A stretch of 64,000 nucleotides of DNA, taken from assembly GCF_017303275.1 (NCBI RefSeq), contig NZ_JAFKOJ010000006.1, positions 1-64,000 on the forward strand, given 5' to 3'. This document shows, one piece after another, positions 1 through 8,765 of this stretch. The position numbers and the translations under genes are program-made. This DNA is from Bacillus sp. NTK034. GTDB taxonomy: Bacteria > Bacillota > Bacilli > Bacillales > Cytobacillaceae. Position 1 is the first letter of the stretch. Each line of letters starts with the position of its first letter. The notes beneath the pieces were generated by a model. The model saw nothing but the letters and a program-made list of their open reading frames with translations, was not told where the DNA came from and ran no database searches.

Positions 1-169
1 TAGGATGGGGGAGCTTGCAAATAGGAAGGGGGAGCTTGCAAATAGAATGGGGGAGTTTGCAAATAGAAGGGGGAACTTGCAAATAGAATGGGGGAACTTG
101 CAAATAGAATGGGGGAGCTTGCAAATAGGAAGGGGGAACTTGCAAATAGATGGGTTGAACCTGCAAATA
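1..169. repeat. 21-bp tandem repeat array, 8 units
   Basis: The word GCAAATA recurs at 17, 38, 59, 79, 100, 121, 142 and 163, a period of 21 bases with one 20-base step. Each unit also carries a GGGGGArCTT block; the last unit is degenerate. The array runs off the left edge, so its full length is unknown. There are no unique spacers between units, so it is not a CRISPR array. No gene overlaps it. Confidence 0.95.
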
Positions 170-329
170 TAGTCTGAATTCATTAAATTTGGTGCGTTCG
201 ATTTGCAATAAGAGTACCCGAACCTGTGTTTTGCAAAAAAAAAATTGCTGCTCACCAGGCATTATTATGGCAGGACATGAAACCTTCCGTCCAAAAAAAT
301 CGTAAAGTATCATAAAGGGGGGACTGGTT

Positions 330-530
330 TTGAAAGAAAATAGCGGCAGGTTTGATTTTTACTCAGCCATCATTATTTCTGTAATTGCCATAATATTGAT
401 GATTCGAAACATGATAACGGGTATAGACTTCTTTTCCGTGACTAATGCTTTGGCAGTTTTTACTCTCGTGGTTTCCCTCAGACATTTATATAATTTAACC
501 ATGTCATCCCAGAAAGGGGAATCCTCATGA
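330..530 (+). CDS. small two-TM membrane protein of unknown function
   Basis: A 66-residue protein starting with TTG at 330, behind a G-rich site (AAAGGGGGG, 315-323). Two hydrophobic stretches (about residues 10-27 and 37-50) predict two membrane segments with a short polar tail. Its stop overlaps the ATG of the next gene in an ATGA arrangement, so the two are almost certainly co-translated. I do not recognise a family. The downstream partner is also a tiny membrane protein, which suggests a small membrane complex, but that is inference only. Confidence 0.7.
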   Translation: MKENSGRFDFYSAIIISVIAIILMIRNMITGIDFFSVTNALAVFTLVVSLRHLYNLTMSSQKGESS

Positions 531-718
531 ATTTCTTAATCTTATCTCAATCCGGATTCAATGCTGGCGATATCTTATTTCAACTTTTGGCATTTGCCTT
601 TTTACTGACGGTTCCAGCGATTATCGTCATTCTATTTTTTATTTTCAAGAGAAGAAACGACAGGCTGAAGCGTGTGGAGGAAAAGCTGGGCCGATTATTA
701 GAGAATATGGGTGATTAG
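527..718 (+). CDS. DUF4083-like small membrane protein
   Basis: A 63-residue protein with one strong membrane segment (about residues 18-42), then a basic stop-transfer stretch (FKRRNDR) and a charged amphipathic helix ending in EEKLGRLLENM. The 'NAGDILFQLLAF' beginning resembles the small Bacillus DUF4083 proteins; that assignment is from memory. It overlaps the preceding gene by four bases and is followed after six bases by an acetyltransferase gene, so all three probably form one transcript ending at the terminator at 1164. Confidence 0.75.
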   Translation: MNFLILSQSGFNAGDILFQLLAFAFLLTVPAIIVILFFIFKRRNDRLKRVEEKLGRLLENMGD

Positions 719-724
719 GGGGAT

Positions 725-1165
725 ATGAAATTTACTCTTTTTAACTCAATCCCTGATGCAGAAACTTTAAAAGGGATTTTAGAACTGCATAAAACCATTT
801 TTGGCGAATCTGATCATTTAGTCAGCAAAATGAAAAGCAAACCCCAATTGCTGGTGCTGACGGCTATGGATGGAGAAAAGGTGATCGGATATAAAATGGG
901 GTATGCCATTGATCAGGGTACATTTTATAGCTGGCTGGGCGGAGTCGACCCTGATTACAGGAAAGACGGGATTGCTTCCATGCTGATGGAAAAGCAGCAT
1001 GAATACCTAAAAGAAACGGGATATAAAGTGGTCAAGACGAAGACGATGAACAAATGGCGAAGCATGCTGATTTTAAATATTAAGCATGGATTTGATGTGA
1101 TTGAAACTTATACTGATGAAAAAGGTTTGCATAAGATAATCCTGCAGAAACGATTACATAACTGA
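725..1165 (+). CDS. GNAT family N-acetyltransferase
   Basis: A 146-residue single-domain GNAT protein. The acetyl-CoA pyrophosphate loop is visible around residues 75-90 (VDPDYRKDGIASMLM), preceded by a beta strand reading FYSWLGGV and followed by a helix and a strand containing VVKTKT. The acceptor substrate cannot be read from sequence. It is the third gene of a short transcript with two small membrane proteins. The stop codon is part of the terminator stem that follows. Confidence 0.88.
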   Translation: MKFTLFNSIPDAETLKGILELHKTIFGESDHLVSKMKSKPQLLVLTAMDGEKVIGYKMGYAIDQGTFYSWLGGVDPDYRKDGIASMLMEKQHEYLKETGYKVVKTKTMNKWRSMLILNIKHGFDVIETYTDEKGLHKIILQKRLHN

Positions 1166-1194
1166 GGCTGCCGAAAATGGGCAGCCTCTATTTA
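1164..1194 (+). terminator. intrinsic terminator after GNAT gene
   Basis: Perfect 8-bp stem GAGGCTGC (1164-1171) / GCAGCCTC (1181-1188), with a T-rich tail. Confidence 0.85.
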
Positions 1195-1510
1195 TTTGTT
1201 TATGAAATTTTCATAATTGATTAAAAATTTTTATTCACCCTGTCTTTTTTAATGGTTAATTTCGATTTTATAAGTGTGATCTAATCGTAATTCCAAAAAG
1301 AATTTGAGGATGGTGCAAAAACAAGCGGGACGGATGTGGGGGTTCGTTCTCTTTGAGTTGGGGGACGCAGATAGGGGCACTAATGAGATGGAATCGTTCT
1401 CTTCGCAATATGGATAATGAACGGAACTAATCAAGCTGAATAGTACACTCAAATTTAGCAAACCGACATTAAGCGTACTTAATTGTCACACTTATTCAAC
1501 CTGTGACCAG
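1195..1510. other. gene-free stretch
   Basis: About 315 bases without a convincing gene. A minus-strand reading frame of 70 codons crosses it but has no ribosome binding site and reads like low-information sequence. Two similar words, gttcgttctctt (about 1342-1353) and atcgttctcttc, occur about 50 bases apart, which may be a degenerate repeat. No promoter or RNA gene is recognised. Confidence 0.5.
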
Positions 1511-1533
1511 AAAAGGGACAGGTTCACTGTCCC
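1511..1533 (-). terminator. terminator of germinant receptor operon 1
   Basis: Stem GGGACAG (1515-1521) / CTGTCCC (1527-1533) lies immediately after the last ger gene; a four-T run follows on the minus strand. The word recurs in hairpins at 10241 and 39442. Confidence 0.75.
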
Positions 1534-1534
1534 A

Positions 1535-2617
1535 TCAGGTAGTTCTTAAATACCCCTCATTTTGAACATCTATATGAAACTTGATATCAGATTTCAAATT
1601 TGGATAGTAAATGGACCGCCAGTTTTTCAGTTCCTTTCGGTCAATTTTTGTGCGATACAATTGCCCCAAGCCCAGAATATCTGCTTCGCTTTCCTGGAGT
1701 TTGGCTAACATGCTGCTGAATCGGCTTGACAGGAGATGGCTCAATTCTTTTTTGATCATGGCACTGGATGTGTTTCCTCTTGTTTCGAGGACGACAACCT
1801 TTAGGTTTATTCGGCTCTGCAAAACTGGCTGCTTATCAGTCAAGTCAGTATGGTGGTCCATGGAGTTGCCGATAATCATGACACTTGCGTGATTCAGGAC
1901 TTCAATTTGTCCATGGGTGCTTTCATTATTAAAAGCATTGAAAAGCAGGGTCTCATCATTGCTGATCTGCTCCACCATCTTTCCGTTTTTTATTACGGCA
2001 GAGCCGACTTGTTCGTAAGTTGTCGTTTCACCGGTAACAATCAGCGGGATGGCCACATCACGTGTATAGGAATGAATGCTGCGGTAGACTTCCCATATTC
2101 TTGTAAGGGCAATTTCCGGATTCCAGCCTGCATTTTTTTCGAAATAATCGAACATATTGGTCCCTTTAAGATTCTTTGATTCTGAAAGTATCGAAAAAAA
2201 CTCATCCATGTTCTGGTCACAAATCGTGACTAGCGCTTTTGGGGATACTTCCCGTGATCTCATGAAACCGGCAATAATGTCCTTCATGCCTTCCTCAGCC
2301 GTTTTCCGCTCAATCATGATTACTTTTACATGAAGCAGGTCTACACTGGTCTCCATGTTTCGGCTGATGACATCGACCGCGTGGGAAATGGTTTCCCCAG
2401 TACCGGATACAATCTTTACTTCCAAAGACCCTTCCACAGGCTCAGGAATTTTTAGGAAAACCTTGTATTGATCATCTTCAACAGTAGAAATGCCAAGGAC
2501 AACAGGAAGTGTCCGATGATTGATATCCCTAATGTCCCAGCAGCCGGTTAATGTCATCACTGCCAGAAGCAGACAGACCGTAATAGGGGCTTTAGATTTT
2601 ACATTAAATGGTTTCAT
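1535..2617 (-). CDS. Ger(x)C family germinant receptor lipoprotein (C subunit)
   Basis: A 360-residue exported lipoprotein: an N-terminal hydrophobic signal ends in the lipobox LTGC (Cys26), followed by WDIRDINHR, the typical 'CWD' opening of GerAC/GerKC proteins. C subunits are anchored to the outer face of the spore inner membrane and are needed with the A and B subunits for response to nutrient germinants. It is the last gene of a minus-strand A-B-C operon and overlaps the B gene by 14 bases. The ribosome binding site AGGAAGGG lies a few bases before the ATG. Which nutrient is sensed cannot be told from sequence. Confidence 0.93.
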   Translation of the reverse strand: MKPFNVKSKAPITVCLLLAVMTLTGCWDIRDINHRTLPVVLGISTVEDDQYKVFLKIPEPVEGSLEVKIVSGTGETISHAVDVISRNMETSVDLLHVKVIMIERKTAEEGMKDIIAGFMRSREVSPKALVTICDQNMDEFFSILSESKNLKGTNMFDYFEKNAGWNPEIALTRIWEVYRSIHSYTRDVAIPLIVTGETTTYEQVGSAVIKNGKMVEQISNDETLLFNAFNNESTHGQIEVLNHASVMIIGNSMDHHTDLTDKQPVLQSRINLKVVVLETRGNTSSAMIKKELSHLLSSRFSSMLAKLQESEADILGLGQLYRTKIDRKELKNWRSIYYPNLKSDIKFHIDVQNEGYLRTT

Positions 2618-3683
2618 CTTTACCCTTCCTCTTCATGCGGCGTCCAAAGAAAAAGATTGAAAATGGAACTGCAATTAAAATGTAGAACCTCAGAAACGTA
2701 TTCCACCAAAATAATTTCTCAACATCCTTCCAGTCCGGAATGAAAAAACATGAAATATAGACTGAGGCGGATAGCACGAGCAACAATTTTACCGGTTTAA
2801 TGGAAGGAAGGTAATGACTTAAGATTCGAATTGCTTTCCAGGACACAAGGGCAAGATAAAGCATGATAAAGGAGATGAGGCTCAACAGAAAAAACATCGT
2901 AACCCTGTCGAACATCAGCCAATTAATATTGATGGCGTCCACAGCCACAACATATGGAAGGAAGGTTGTGGCTGATGTTGCTTGCCCAAAAGTCAGTACC
3001 GGAATATAGACTGAAAAAAGGAAAAAGGGAATAAGGAATGCGGCGGCCCATAATACATATTTTCTGTCATAGGATAAATAAGGCTGGACAAAACCGAGAA
3101 ACAGAAAGCCTCCAGAGAAAGCAAAAAAGCTTTCCAAGTATGTTCTCTTCATAATGAATCCGAGATCTGCATCTAAAGGAACAAAGTACCTCCAATCCAC
3201 GTTTTGAAAAGAAGTGAAGAAAATAAAGATGATGATGGGAAGAAATAAAAGGGATAGGAGAAGGCCAGTGCGAAAAATGGTTTCGACTCCTTTGGCTGCT
3301 ATATAGGTTGAAATAGATATCAATAAGAGCATGATGGCCCATAAGGGAGTGTTGGATAAAAAGACAATGGTGATGATTTCGGCATAAGCCCGGAGCGTTA
3401 TCAATAAAATCATACTGAAATATAAGAATACCGGGGCAATAAAGAAGATAGCTGTCCCTTTTCCGATTCCTGCATAGATGCGAATAATGTCTTTTTTCGG
3501 AAAATAGCTTAGTCCCTTCATATAAATAGAGATGAAAATGAAATGAATGACCACGCCGACCAGAACAGGAAGCCAGTGGCCCTGCTCTGTGCTTGAAATA
3601 ACATTGCCGGGATACATAAAAAAAATCAGGCCCAAATGACTGATGACATACATCAGCATGACATGCAAACTTTTATCCGCCAT
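2604..3683 (-). CDS. GerAB/ArcD-family spore germination permease (B subunit)
   Basis: A 359-residue polytopic protein of the amino acid/polyamine/organocation transporter fold (spore permease family), with about ten hydrophobic segments. In GerB-type subunits this fold forms the ligand-binding site for amino acids or sugars. I place the start at 3683 (MADKSLHV) because the AAAGGGA site is about nine bases upstream; an in-frame ATG at 3692 would sit on the site itself. It overlaps the A gene by 11 bases and the C gene by 14, implying translational coupling of the receptor subunits. Confidence 0.92.
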   Translation of the reverse strand: MADKSLHVMLMYVISHLGLIFFMYPGNVISSTEQGHWLPVLVGVVIHFIFISIYMKGLSYFPKKDIIRIYAGIGKGTAIFFIAPVFLYFSMILLITLRAYAEIITIVFLSNTPLWAIMLLLISISTYIAAKGVETIFRTGLLLSLLFLPIIIFIFFTSFQNVDWRYFVPLDADLGFIMKRTYLESFFAFSGGFLFLGFVQPYLSYDRKYVLWAAAFLIPFFLFSVYIPVLTFGQATSATTFLPYVVAVDAININWLMFDRVTMFFLLSLISFIMLYLALVSWKAIRILSHYLPSIKPVKLLLVLSASVYISCFFIPDWKDVEKLFWWNTFLRFYILIAVPFSIFFFGRRMKRKGKDETI

Positions 3684-5007
3684 TGCTTTCATTCCCTTTT
3701 AAATTTAAGTAGAGATAGGATTTGCCGTAGGTATTGAGGCTTGCCAGGTAAGCGCCAACGAAAACCAAGCCGGCAACCAGCCCCAGGATGCCAAAAATCG
3801 CCGCCAGGACCACAATGGCATATTTGAACAGCCGAATGGAAACAGAATTCTGAAAGCCGACGATGGTTGAGTTGGCAATGGTAGTGGCGGCAAGAATGAT
3901 GATCAGCAGATTGCTGACTAATTTCGCTTCGACTGCAGCCTGCCCCAGGATAATACCCCCGACCATTGTAATAGTGGGTCCAATGGATTTTGGCAGCCTA
4001 ACACTGGCTTCCAGGATTAATTCCAGAATAAGCAGCATGAAAATAATTTCCACCAATGCCGGATAAGGAACTCCTTCGCGGCTTTGGGCAACTGATAAAG
4101 CTAGCTGTATCTGCAAGACTTCAGGGTTTACGGAAACCAGTGCCACATACAGCCCGGGTGTTATCAGCGTGATTAAAATGCCGATGATTCTGATCGCCCG
4201 AATGGCTAGCATGATGGGGAGAGGAAAATTCCGGTCATTTTCAACAGCAAACATATCCCAGAGCAAATTTGGAAGATTCAGCGCAAAAGGCAATCGATCC
4301 ACAAACAGAATGACTTTTCCTTTTTTCAGATTCTGGACCGCATGATGGGGCAGCTCAGTCGTATTAAATTTTGAAATAGCATTCCATGATGGAAACCCCA
4401 GCATTTTGGCGAGTCCCTGCAGATCACATACTTCCATTTGCATATTTTTTTCAATATGATCACGTATGCTATAAATCAGCTCCATATCCGATTGGCCGTC
4501 TATATACAGCAAGGATATTTTGTTTTTGCGGCTGCGGCCGGCTGAAAAAGAGTCGATTCTGATTTCGTCCGAGTTCACCAGTTTTCGGACCAGGCCGATA
4601 TTAGTATCGATTCCTTCTGTAAAGGAATCCAATGCTCCTTGAATAACATTTTCATTTGTGGGTGAATCAATCGAACGATCGAGCATCGCGGGTACAGGCT
4701 CCATAATGATAAAACGGGCGGTGTTTTCAAAATGGATAATCAGTTTTCCCTCATATATGGATGAAATGGCTTTCCGGACATCCCCTTCAATCACTTCCCC
4801 TATGGCCCGCCATAAATCCCCAGAAGGATGATTCTGCAAAAGGATGCTCTCGGCGTGCTTGTGAAGCACCGTTCTCGTTTTGATAAAATCAATGAGTGTA
4901 TTAAATCCCAGCAGCATAACGGCTGCATCCGCAAGATAGTCCCTTTGAAGATGAAAATCGCCATTGTTCCCAAGCTCAGCCTTAATTTCATTAATAAATC
5001 GATCCAT
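3673..5007 (-). CDS. GerA-family germinant receptor A subunit
   Basis: A 444-residue protein with a hydrophilic N-terminal part (about residues 1-240) and a C-terminal membrane part with about five segments. Family landmarks include the PNPEVLQIQLALSVAQSREG-like region with SREGVPYPALVE, then PKSIGPTITMVGG and GQAAVEAKLVSN. A subunits assemble into oligomeric ion channels that release spore monovalent cations during germination. It is somewhat shorter than the family's usual length, close to 480-500 residues, mainly at the N-terminus. First gene of the A-B-C operon; the ATG follows AAAGGGG. Expression is presumably forespore-specific, but I could not identify a convincing sigma-G promoter. 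Confidence 0.93.
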   Translation of the reverse strand: MDRFINEIKAELGNNGDFHLQRDYLADAAVMLLGFNTLIDFIKTRTVLHKHAESILLQNHPSGDLWRAIGEVIEGDVRKAISSIYEGKLIIHFENTARFIIMEPVPAMLDRSIDSPTNENVIQGALDSFTEGIDTNIGLVRKLVNSDEIRIDSFSAGRSRKNKISLLYIDGQSDMELIYSIRDHIEKNMQMEVCDLQGLAKMLGFPSWNAISKFNTTELPHHAVQNLKKGKVILFVDRLPFALNLPNLLWDMFAVENDRNFPLPIMLAIRAIRIIGILITLITPGLYVALVSVNPEVLQIQLALSVAQSREGVPYPALVEIIFMLLILELILEASVRLPKSIGPTITMVGGIILGQAAVEAKLVSNLLIIILAATTIANSTIVGFQNSVSIRLFKYAIVVLAAIFGILGLVAGLVFVGAYLASLNTYGKSYLYLNLKGNESNGG

Positions 5008-5196
5008 TGCGGGTTACCCCTTTATAAAGACATAAATATTATTAATTTTCGCTTTCTGGAAAAATTTATTCCTAAATACTTAATTTAGCGTTTTAACCCT
5101 CGGCTAAAACAAGAGGTAACTTTCGTACTTTGAACAAGAGTTCAGCCAGGAATTATCAAACCTCGAGAGGAATAATTAAAGTGGGAGGAAAGACAA

Positions 5197-5664
5197 ATGA
5201 ATATTATCGCAGTGCACGAACATCCGCATTTAGTTGAGAGCGCAGTTCAATTTTTCTGGGCACAGTGGGGGAATGAGCAAAACTTCCGCTTTTATCAGGA
5301 TTGCATGATCCATTCAGGGACATCGGGAGACGGCATCCCGAGGTTTTATGTTGGGATCGAGAATGAGGAAATCATTGGCACGTATGCACTAATCCGCAAT
5401 GACCTCAATAGCCGGCAGGACTTGCATCCGTGGCTGGCATGTCTGTACGTTGATCCCAACAGCAGAGGGAAGAAGATTGGCTCCCGGCTGCTTGATCATG
5501 CTATTGAAGAAGCGGCGAAGCTTGGATTTAAAAAACTTTATCTCCAGACAGATCTGGAAGGATATTATGAAAAATACGGCTGGACGCATAGCGGAGAGGT
5601 TTACGGGGCGGACGGCGGGGCCATTAAGTTTTATGAAAAGTGTGCAGGGCTTCTGCATCAATGA
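5197..5664 (+). CDS. GNAT family N-acetyltransferase
   Basis: A 155-residue acetyltransferase. The CoA-binding region reads VDPNSRGKKIGSRLLDHAIEEA (given here in two halves: VDPNSRGKKIG and SRLLDHAIEEA, about residues 87-108), followed by KLGFKKLYLQTD and the late GNAT signature YEKYGW. Substrate unknown. It is transcribed alone, divergently from germinant receptor operon 1 and convergently with pdaC. The ATG at 5197 follows GTGGGAGGAAAG. Confidence 0.9.
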   Translation: MNIIAVHEHPHLVESAVQFFWAQWGNEQNFRFYQDCMIHSGTSGDGIPRFYVGIENEEIIGTYALIRNDLNSRQDLHPWLACLYVDPNSRGKKIGSRLLDHAIEEAAKLGFKKLYLQTDLEGYYEKYGWTHSGEVYGADGGAIKFYEKCAGLLHQ

Positions 5665-5681
5665 ATGAAAAGAAAAATTAA

Positions 5682-5704
5682 ACGCCCAGGATTATCCTGA
5701 GCGT
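5682..5704 (-). terminator. terminator between GNAT gene and pdaC
   Basis: Stem ACGCCCAGGAT (5682-5692) / ATCCTGAGCGT (5694-5704), one G-U pair. The A-rich flank on the left gives a T-rich tail on the minus strand, so it mainly serves pdaC. Confidence 0.75.
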
Positions 5705-5716
5705 CTGTCTGAATGA

Positions 5717-7147
5717 TTATTGCCGTTTTCCAAAAAACGTACCGGTCACTTCCTGTTCCTGGAGGGATAGAAGCTGGGAGACGGTAATGAATTCGTAGCC
5801 TTCTTTTTCAAGGTAGGCCAGCAGGTCCGGAAGTGCTTCAGCAGTTGGCTTATGGATATCGTGCATCAAGACGATGGAGCCTGGCACAGCATTGGCCTTC
5901 ACGATTTTTTGAATAGCCGAGGCATTGAGTGTTTTCCAATCAAGTGAATCGACCGACCATAGAATAAGCGGTGTATGGGCCATTCCGGCAATTTTTTTCA
6001 CATCTTCATTCATGGCCCCATAAGGCGGGCGGACGGTAGCAGGAAGCTGGCCGCTTGCTTCTTTGATTTTGCTGCTGGCTTCTTCCATTTCTTTGCGGAT
6101 TTCTTTTTCTCCGAGGGATGAAAGGTCCGCATGGCTGTCACTGTGATTTCCGATTTCATGGCCTTCTTCAGCCACTTGGCTTGCGATTGCAGGATAGAAT
6201 TGCGCCTGACTGCCAAGCATATAAAAGGTAGCCTTTGCGTTATGCTTTTTTAGAATATCCAGTATTAGCGGTGTGACTTTCGGGTGTGGCCCATCATCAA
6301 AGGTTAGGGCAATATACTTGCCGTTTGGATCCAGCGGAGGAGCTTCTGGTTCCTTGACTTCCGGTTCAGGAAGCTGAATGTCTGGGAGTTTCAAGTGCTG
6401 GGCGATTTCATCCTTTAAGAGTGGACGAATCTGTTCGATTGGAATTTTCACTTTGACCGCTCCGGCTGCACCGGCCGCAATTTCATATTCGTTAAAATAA
6501 AGCGTGAAATTCTTGCCGCTCAGTGACCATTTCCAGCTCGACGGGTTTTCCAGCGCTTCGTCAAGCAGGTCATCAAATAAATAGCCCTTGAGTTCGTCCT
6601 TCTCGCCGATTTGTTTTTTTATCATCGCTCTGAGAGGCGTCAGGGACTCCTCATCCATACGGATTACATCGGCAAGCTGCACCATTTTCTGATTCGCAAG
6701 GTCGATAGTGAACGTTTTGACTGCCGCCTGCCCATTTGCGCCGCCGGTGTACTGGTAAGCTTCAAATACAAGGGTGTACATGGTATCGGAGACTTTTTTC
6801 GGCTCAGCCTTGATATTGAGATGGGCACGGAATTCTTCGCTGTCCAGCACCTGCCTGTTTGCCTTCACAGGTTCCAGGAAATCCCTTTCCTGAGTCTGGA
6901 TCCATTCTTTCATGGGTTTGTTCAAATTCTCAATTTCAGTGATCGGAGTACTGATCGCTAGGGTATAAGATTTCGTTTCCTTTGTCCGGGTTTCAAGGTT
7001 TAATCCGGGGAAAGCTGCCGGGGAAGTGGTTTCTGTTCTGGAAAAAGCCTGCAGGCTGGTGTCAGTTCCAGAGCTGATGAAATAATAGATGCCTGCAATG
7101 AAGATGCTGAATAATACCCATGATGGCCATTTTAACCGCTTAAGCAA
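5717..7147 (-). CDS. pdaC: PdaC-like peptidoglycan deacetylase
   Basis: A 476-residue membrane-anchored protein: one N-terminal membrane helix (about residues 9-25), a DUF4163/DUF3298-type region (about 50-245), a Pro/Glu-rich linker (258-272) and a polysaccharide deacetylase (NodB) domain from about 277 to 460. Catalytic landmarks are TFDDGPH (Asp284, Asp285), HSDSH (His335, His339), RPPYG (Arg373) and LMHD (His429). This order and length match B. subtilis PdaC, which removes acetyl groups from N-acetylmuramic acid in peptidoglycan and protects against lysozyme. The product should act outside the membrane on the cell wall. Single-gene transcript. Confidence 0.9.
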   Translation of the reverse strand: MLKRLKWPSWVLFSIFIAGIYYFISSGTDTSLQAFSRTETTSPAAFPGLNLETRTKETKSYTLAISTPITEIENLNKPMKEWIQTQERDFLEPVKANRQVLDSEEFRAHLNIKAEPKKVSDTMYTLVFEAYQYTGGANGQAAVKTFTIDLANQKMVQLADVIRMDEESLTPLRAMIKKQIGEKDELKGYLFDDLLDEALENPSSWKWSLSGKNFTLYFNEYEIAAGAAGAVKVKIPIEQIRPLLKDEIAQHLKLPDIQLPEPEVKEPEAPPLDPNGKYIALTFDDGPHPKVTPLILDILKKHNAKATFYMLGSQAQFYPAIASQVAEEGHEIGNHSDSHADLSSLGEKEIRKEMEEASSKIKEASGQLPATVRPPYGAMNEDVKKIAGMAHTPLILWSVDSLDWKTLNASAIQKIVKANAVPGSIVLMHDIHKPTAEALPDLLAYLEKEGYEFITVSQLLSLQEQEVTGTFFGKRQ

Positions 7148-7248
7148 TGATATCCTTTCCTTTCCTGTCTTTAAAATTATGACTCTCCAAATATATAATT
7201 ATATCAGGTGAAAATGGGAAAATCATCGGGCTGGAGAAAAATTCACCA

Positions 7249-7277
7249 TTTACTTTTAAAGAAATATAGTATAAAAT
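7249..7277 (+). promoter_or_regulatory. candidate sigma-A promoter of YeeE/YedE gene
   Basis: TTTACT (7249-7254), 17-base spacer, TAAAAT (7272-7277). The match to consensus is moderate. A palindrome starts three bases downstream of the -10 box. Confidence 0.5.
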
Positions 7278-7279
7278 AA

Positions 7280-7300
7280 CACTTTAATCCGACTAAAGTG
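7280..7300 (+). promoter_or_regulatory. near-perfect palindromic operator candidate
   Basis: A 21-base near-perfect palindrome with outer arms CACTTTA (7280-7286) and TAAAGTG (7294-7300); the inner bases also pair apart from three positions. It covers the expected transcription start of the downstream transporter gene, where a bound repressor would block initiation. The regulator is not encoded next to it. Confidence 0.55.
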
Positions 7301-7322
7301 ATAAGAAAAGGAGTGAATGAAG

Positions 7323-8579
7323 TTGGCTCAAGTAGAAGTTAAAAGTAAATCATGGGTTTCAGCACCAACAACAGTTGTTTCAAACTTAAATCCGATTCAA
7401 AAGCCTTTTGTTGCAGCTGGCGTTCTTGCAGCTATCATTTTGTTCATTTCCATTATAAATGCAGCGAACATGACACAGGGAGTTCTATTTATTATTGGAG
7501 TTACACTCGGCATGACCTTGCTTCATGCCCGCTTCGGCTTCACATCTGCATTCAGGCGCTTTGCAAGCGTCGGAAACGGGCAGGGCCTGCAGGCGCATAT
7601 GCTGATGCTGGCAGTTGCTTCAGCATTCTTTGCGATTATTCTAAGCACTGGTTTCAGTTTTACTGGAATCGAGCCTAAAGGATATGTGTCTCCAGTAGGA
7701 GTCAGCGTCCTGTTTGGTTCCTTTATTTTTGGAATCGGGATGCAGCTTGGAAATGGCTGTGCTTCCGGTACTTTGTATTCGGTAGGCGGAGGGCAGTCCT
7801 CCATGATCCTGACGCTGATTTCTTTCATCGCTGGTTCCACGATCGGTGCGTACCACTTCTCATTCTGGATGGAAGAAACACCGGCATTGCCGCCAATCTC
7901 CCTGGCTACATCAACTGGACTCGGCTACGGAGGAGCATTGATTCTGCAGCTTGCCTTATTTGCATTGATCTATTGGGTAACACTGCAAATCGCGAAAAAG
8001 CGAAAAGCGCCAATGATGAAAGCTTTGCCTACAACGGCTGGGTGGAAAAAAGTGTTGAGAGGATCATGGCCATTGTTCGCAGCCGCTATCGTCCTGGCTT
8101 TGCTGAATGCATTGACTCTGACTGTCCGCGGAACGCCTTGGGGCATCACCTCCGCATTCGCACTATGGGGCGGAAAAGCCTTGATGGCAATGGGAATCGA
8201 CGTAACATCATGGGGTTATTTTGCATCAGAGCCGAATTTAGCGGCATTGAAAAATACAGTTCTTGCTGATTCTACAAGCGTTATGAACTTCGGAATCATC
8301 CTTGGTGCCTTCATCTCAGCAGCATCACAGGGAACGTTTAAGCCTGGAAAAATCAAGCCTGGTGTTGCCGGTGCTGCGATTGTTGGCGGACTGCTGATGG
8401 GATATGGTTCCCGTCTTGCATTCGGCTGCAACATCGGTGCCTACTTCGGCGGAATCGCATCTTTCAGCCTGCACGGCTGGGTATGGGCCATCATGGCCAT
8501 GCTTGGTACGGGCGTGGCTCTGTTCATCCGTCCGCTGTTTGGATTGAAGAACCCGAAATCTACGGATTCGGTTTGTTAA
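7323..8579 (+). CDS. YeeE/YedE family transporter (sulfur compound uptake or related)
   Basis: A 418-residue protein with about ten membrane segments in two homologous halves. Each half carries the family's cysteine signature: GNGCASG (Cys148 counted from an ATG at 7317) and FGCNIGAYFGG (Cys371). YeeE of E. coli/TsuA imports thiosulfate using conserved cysteines; other members are linked to selenium or sulfur metabolism, so the substrate is not certain. I prefer the TTG at 7323 because AAGGAG (7308-7313) is nine bases away; the ATG at 7317 would leave only three. It stands alone between a palindromic operator and a strong terminator. Confidence 0.88.
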   Translation: MAQVEVKSKSWVSAPTTVVSNLNPIQKPFVAAGVLAAIILFISIINAANMTQGVLFIIGVTLGMTLLHARFGFTSAFRRFASVGNGQGLQAHMLMLAVASAFFAIILSTGFSFTGIEPKGYVSPVGVSVLFGSFIFGIGMQLGNGCASGTLYSVGGGQSSMILTLISFIAGSTIGAYHFSFWMEETPALPPISLATSTGLGYGGALILQLALFALIYWVTLQIAKKRKAPMMKALPTTAGWKKVLRGSWPLFAAAIVLALLNALTLTVRGTPWGITSAFALWGGKALMAMGIDVTSWGYFASEPNLAALKNTVLADSTSVMNFGIILGAFISAASQGTFKPGKIKPGVAGAAIVGGLLMGYGSRLAFGCNIGAYFGGIASFSLHGWVWAIMAMLGTGVALFIRPLFGLKNPKSTDSVC

Positions 8580-8586
8580 TGGAAAG

Positions 8587-8618
8587 CCTGGCACTCTTGA
8601 TGAGTGCCAGGTTTTTTT
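8587..8618 (+). terminator. strong intrinsic terminator
   Basis: Perfect 10-bp stem CCTGGCACTC (8587-8596) / GAGTGCCAGG (8602-8611), then seven T. Confidence 0.93.
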
Positions 8619-8735
8619 ATTTGGAAAAAGTCTTACTGAATAGAGGAAACGGCCAGCAATAATGGGGAAACAAACCTGAGATTTGAGGAAACGGTTCGGG
8701 AACTTAGAAAATCGGATGAAATTAGCTGAAAAACA

Positions 8736-8761
8736 AAAAGAAAAACTGGCTTGCAGGCCAG
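8736..8761 (-). terminator. terminator of the RimJ/RimL-like gene
   Basis: Stem CTGGC (8746-8750) / GCCAG (8757-8761); on the minus strand it is followed by TTTTTCTTTTTG. Confidence 0.75.
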
Positions 8762-8765
8762 CTTA

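Noticed and set aside
1..169. CRISPR-like array
   Set aside because: Units are contiguous with no unique spacers and no cas genes are present.
1249..1461. 70-codon minus-strand frame
   Set aside because: No ribosome binding site and no recognisable protein features.
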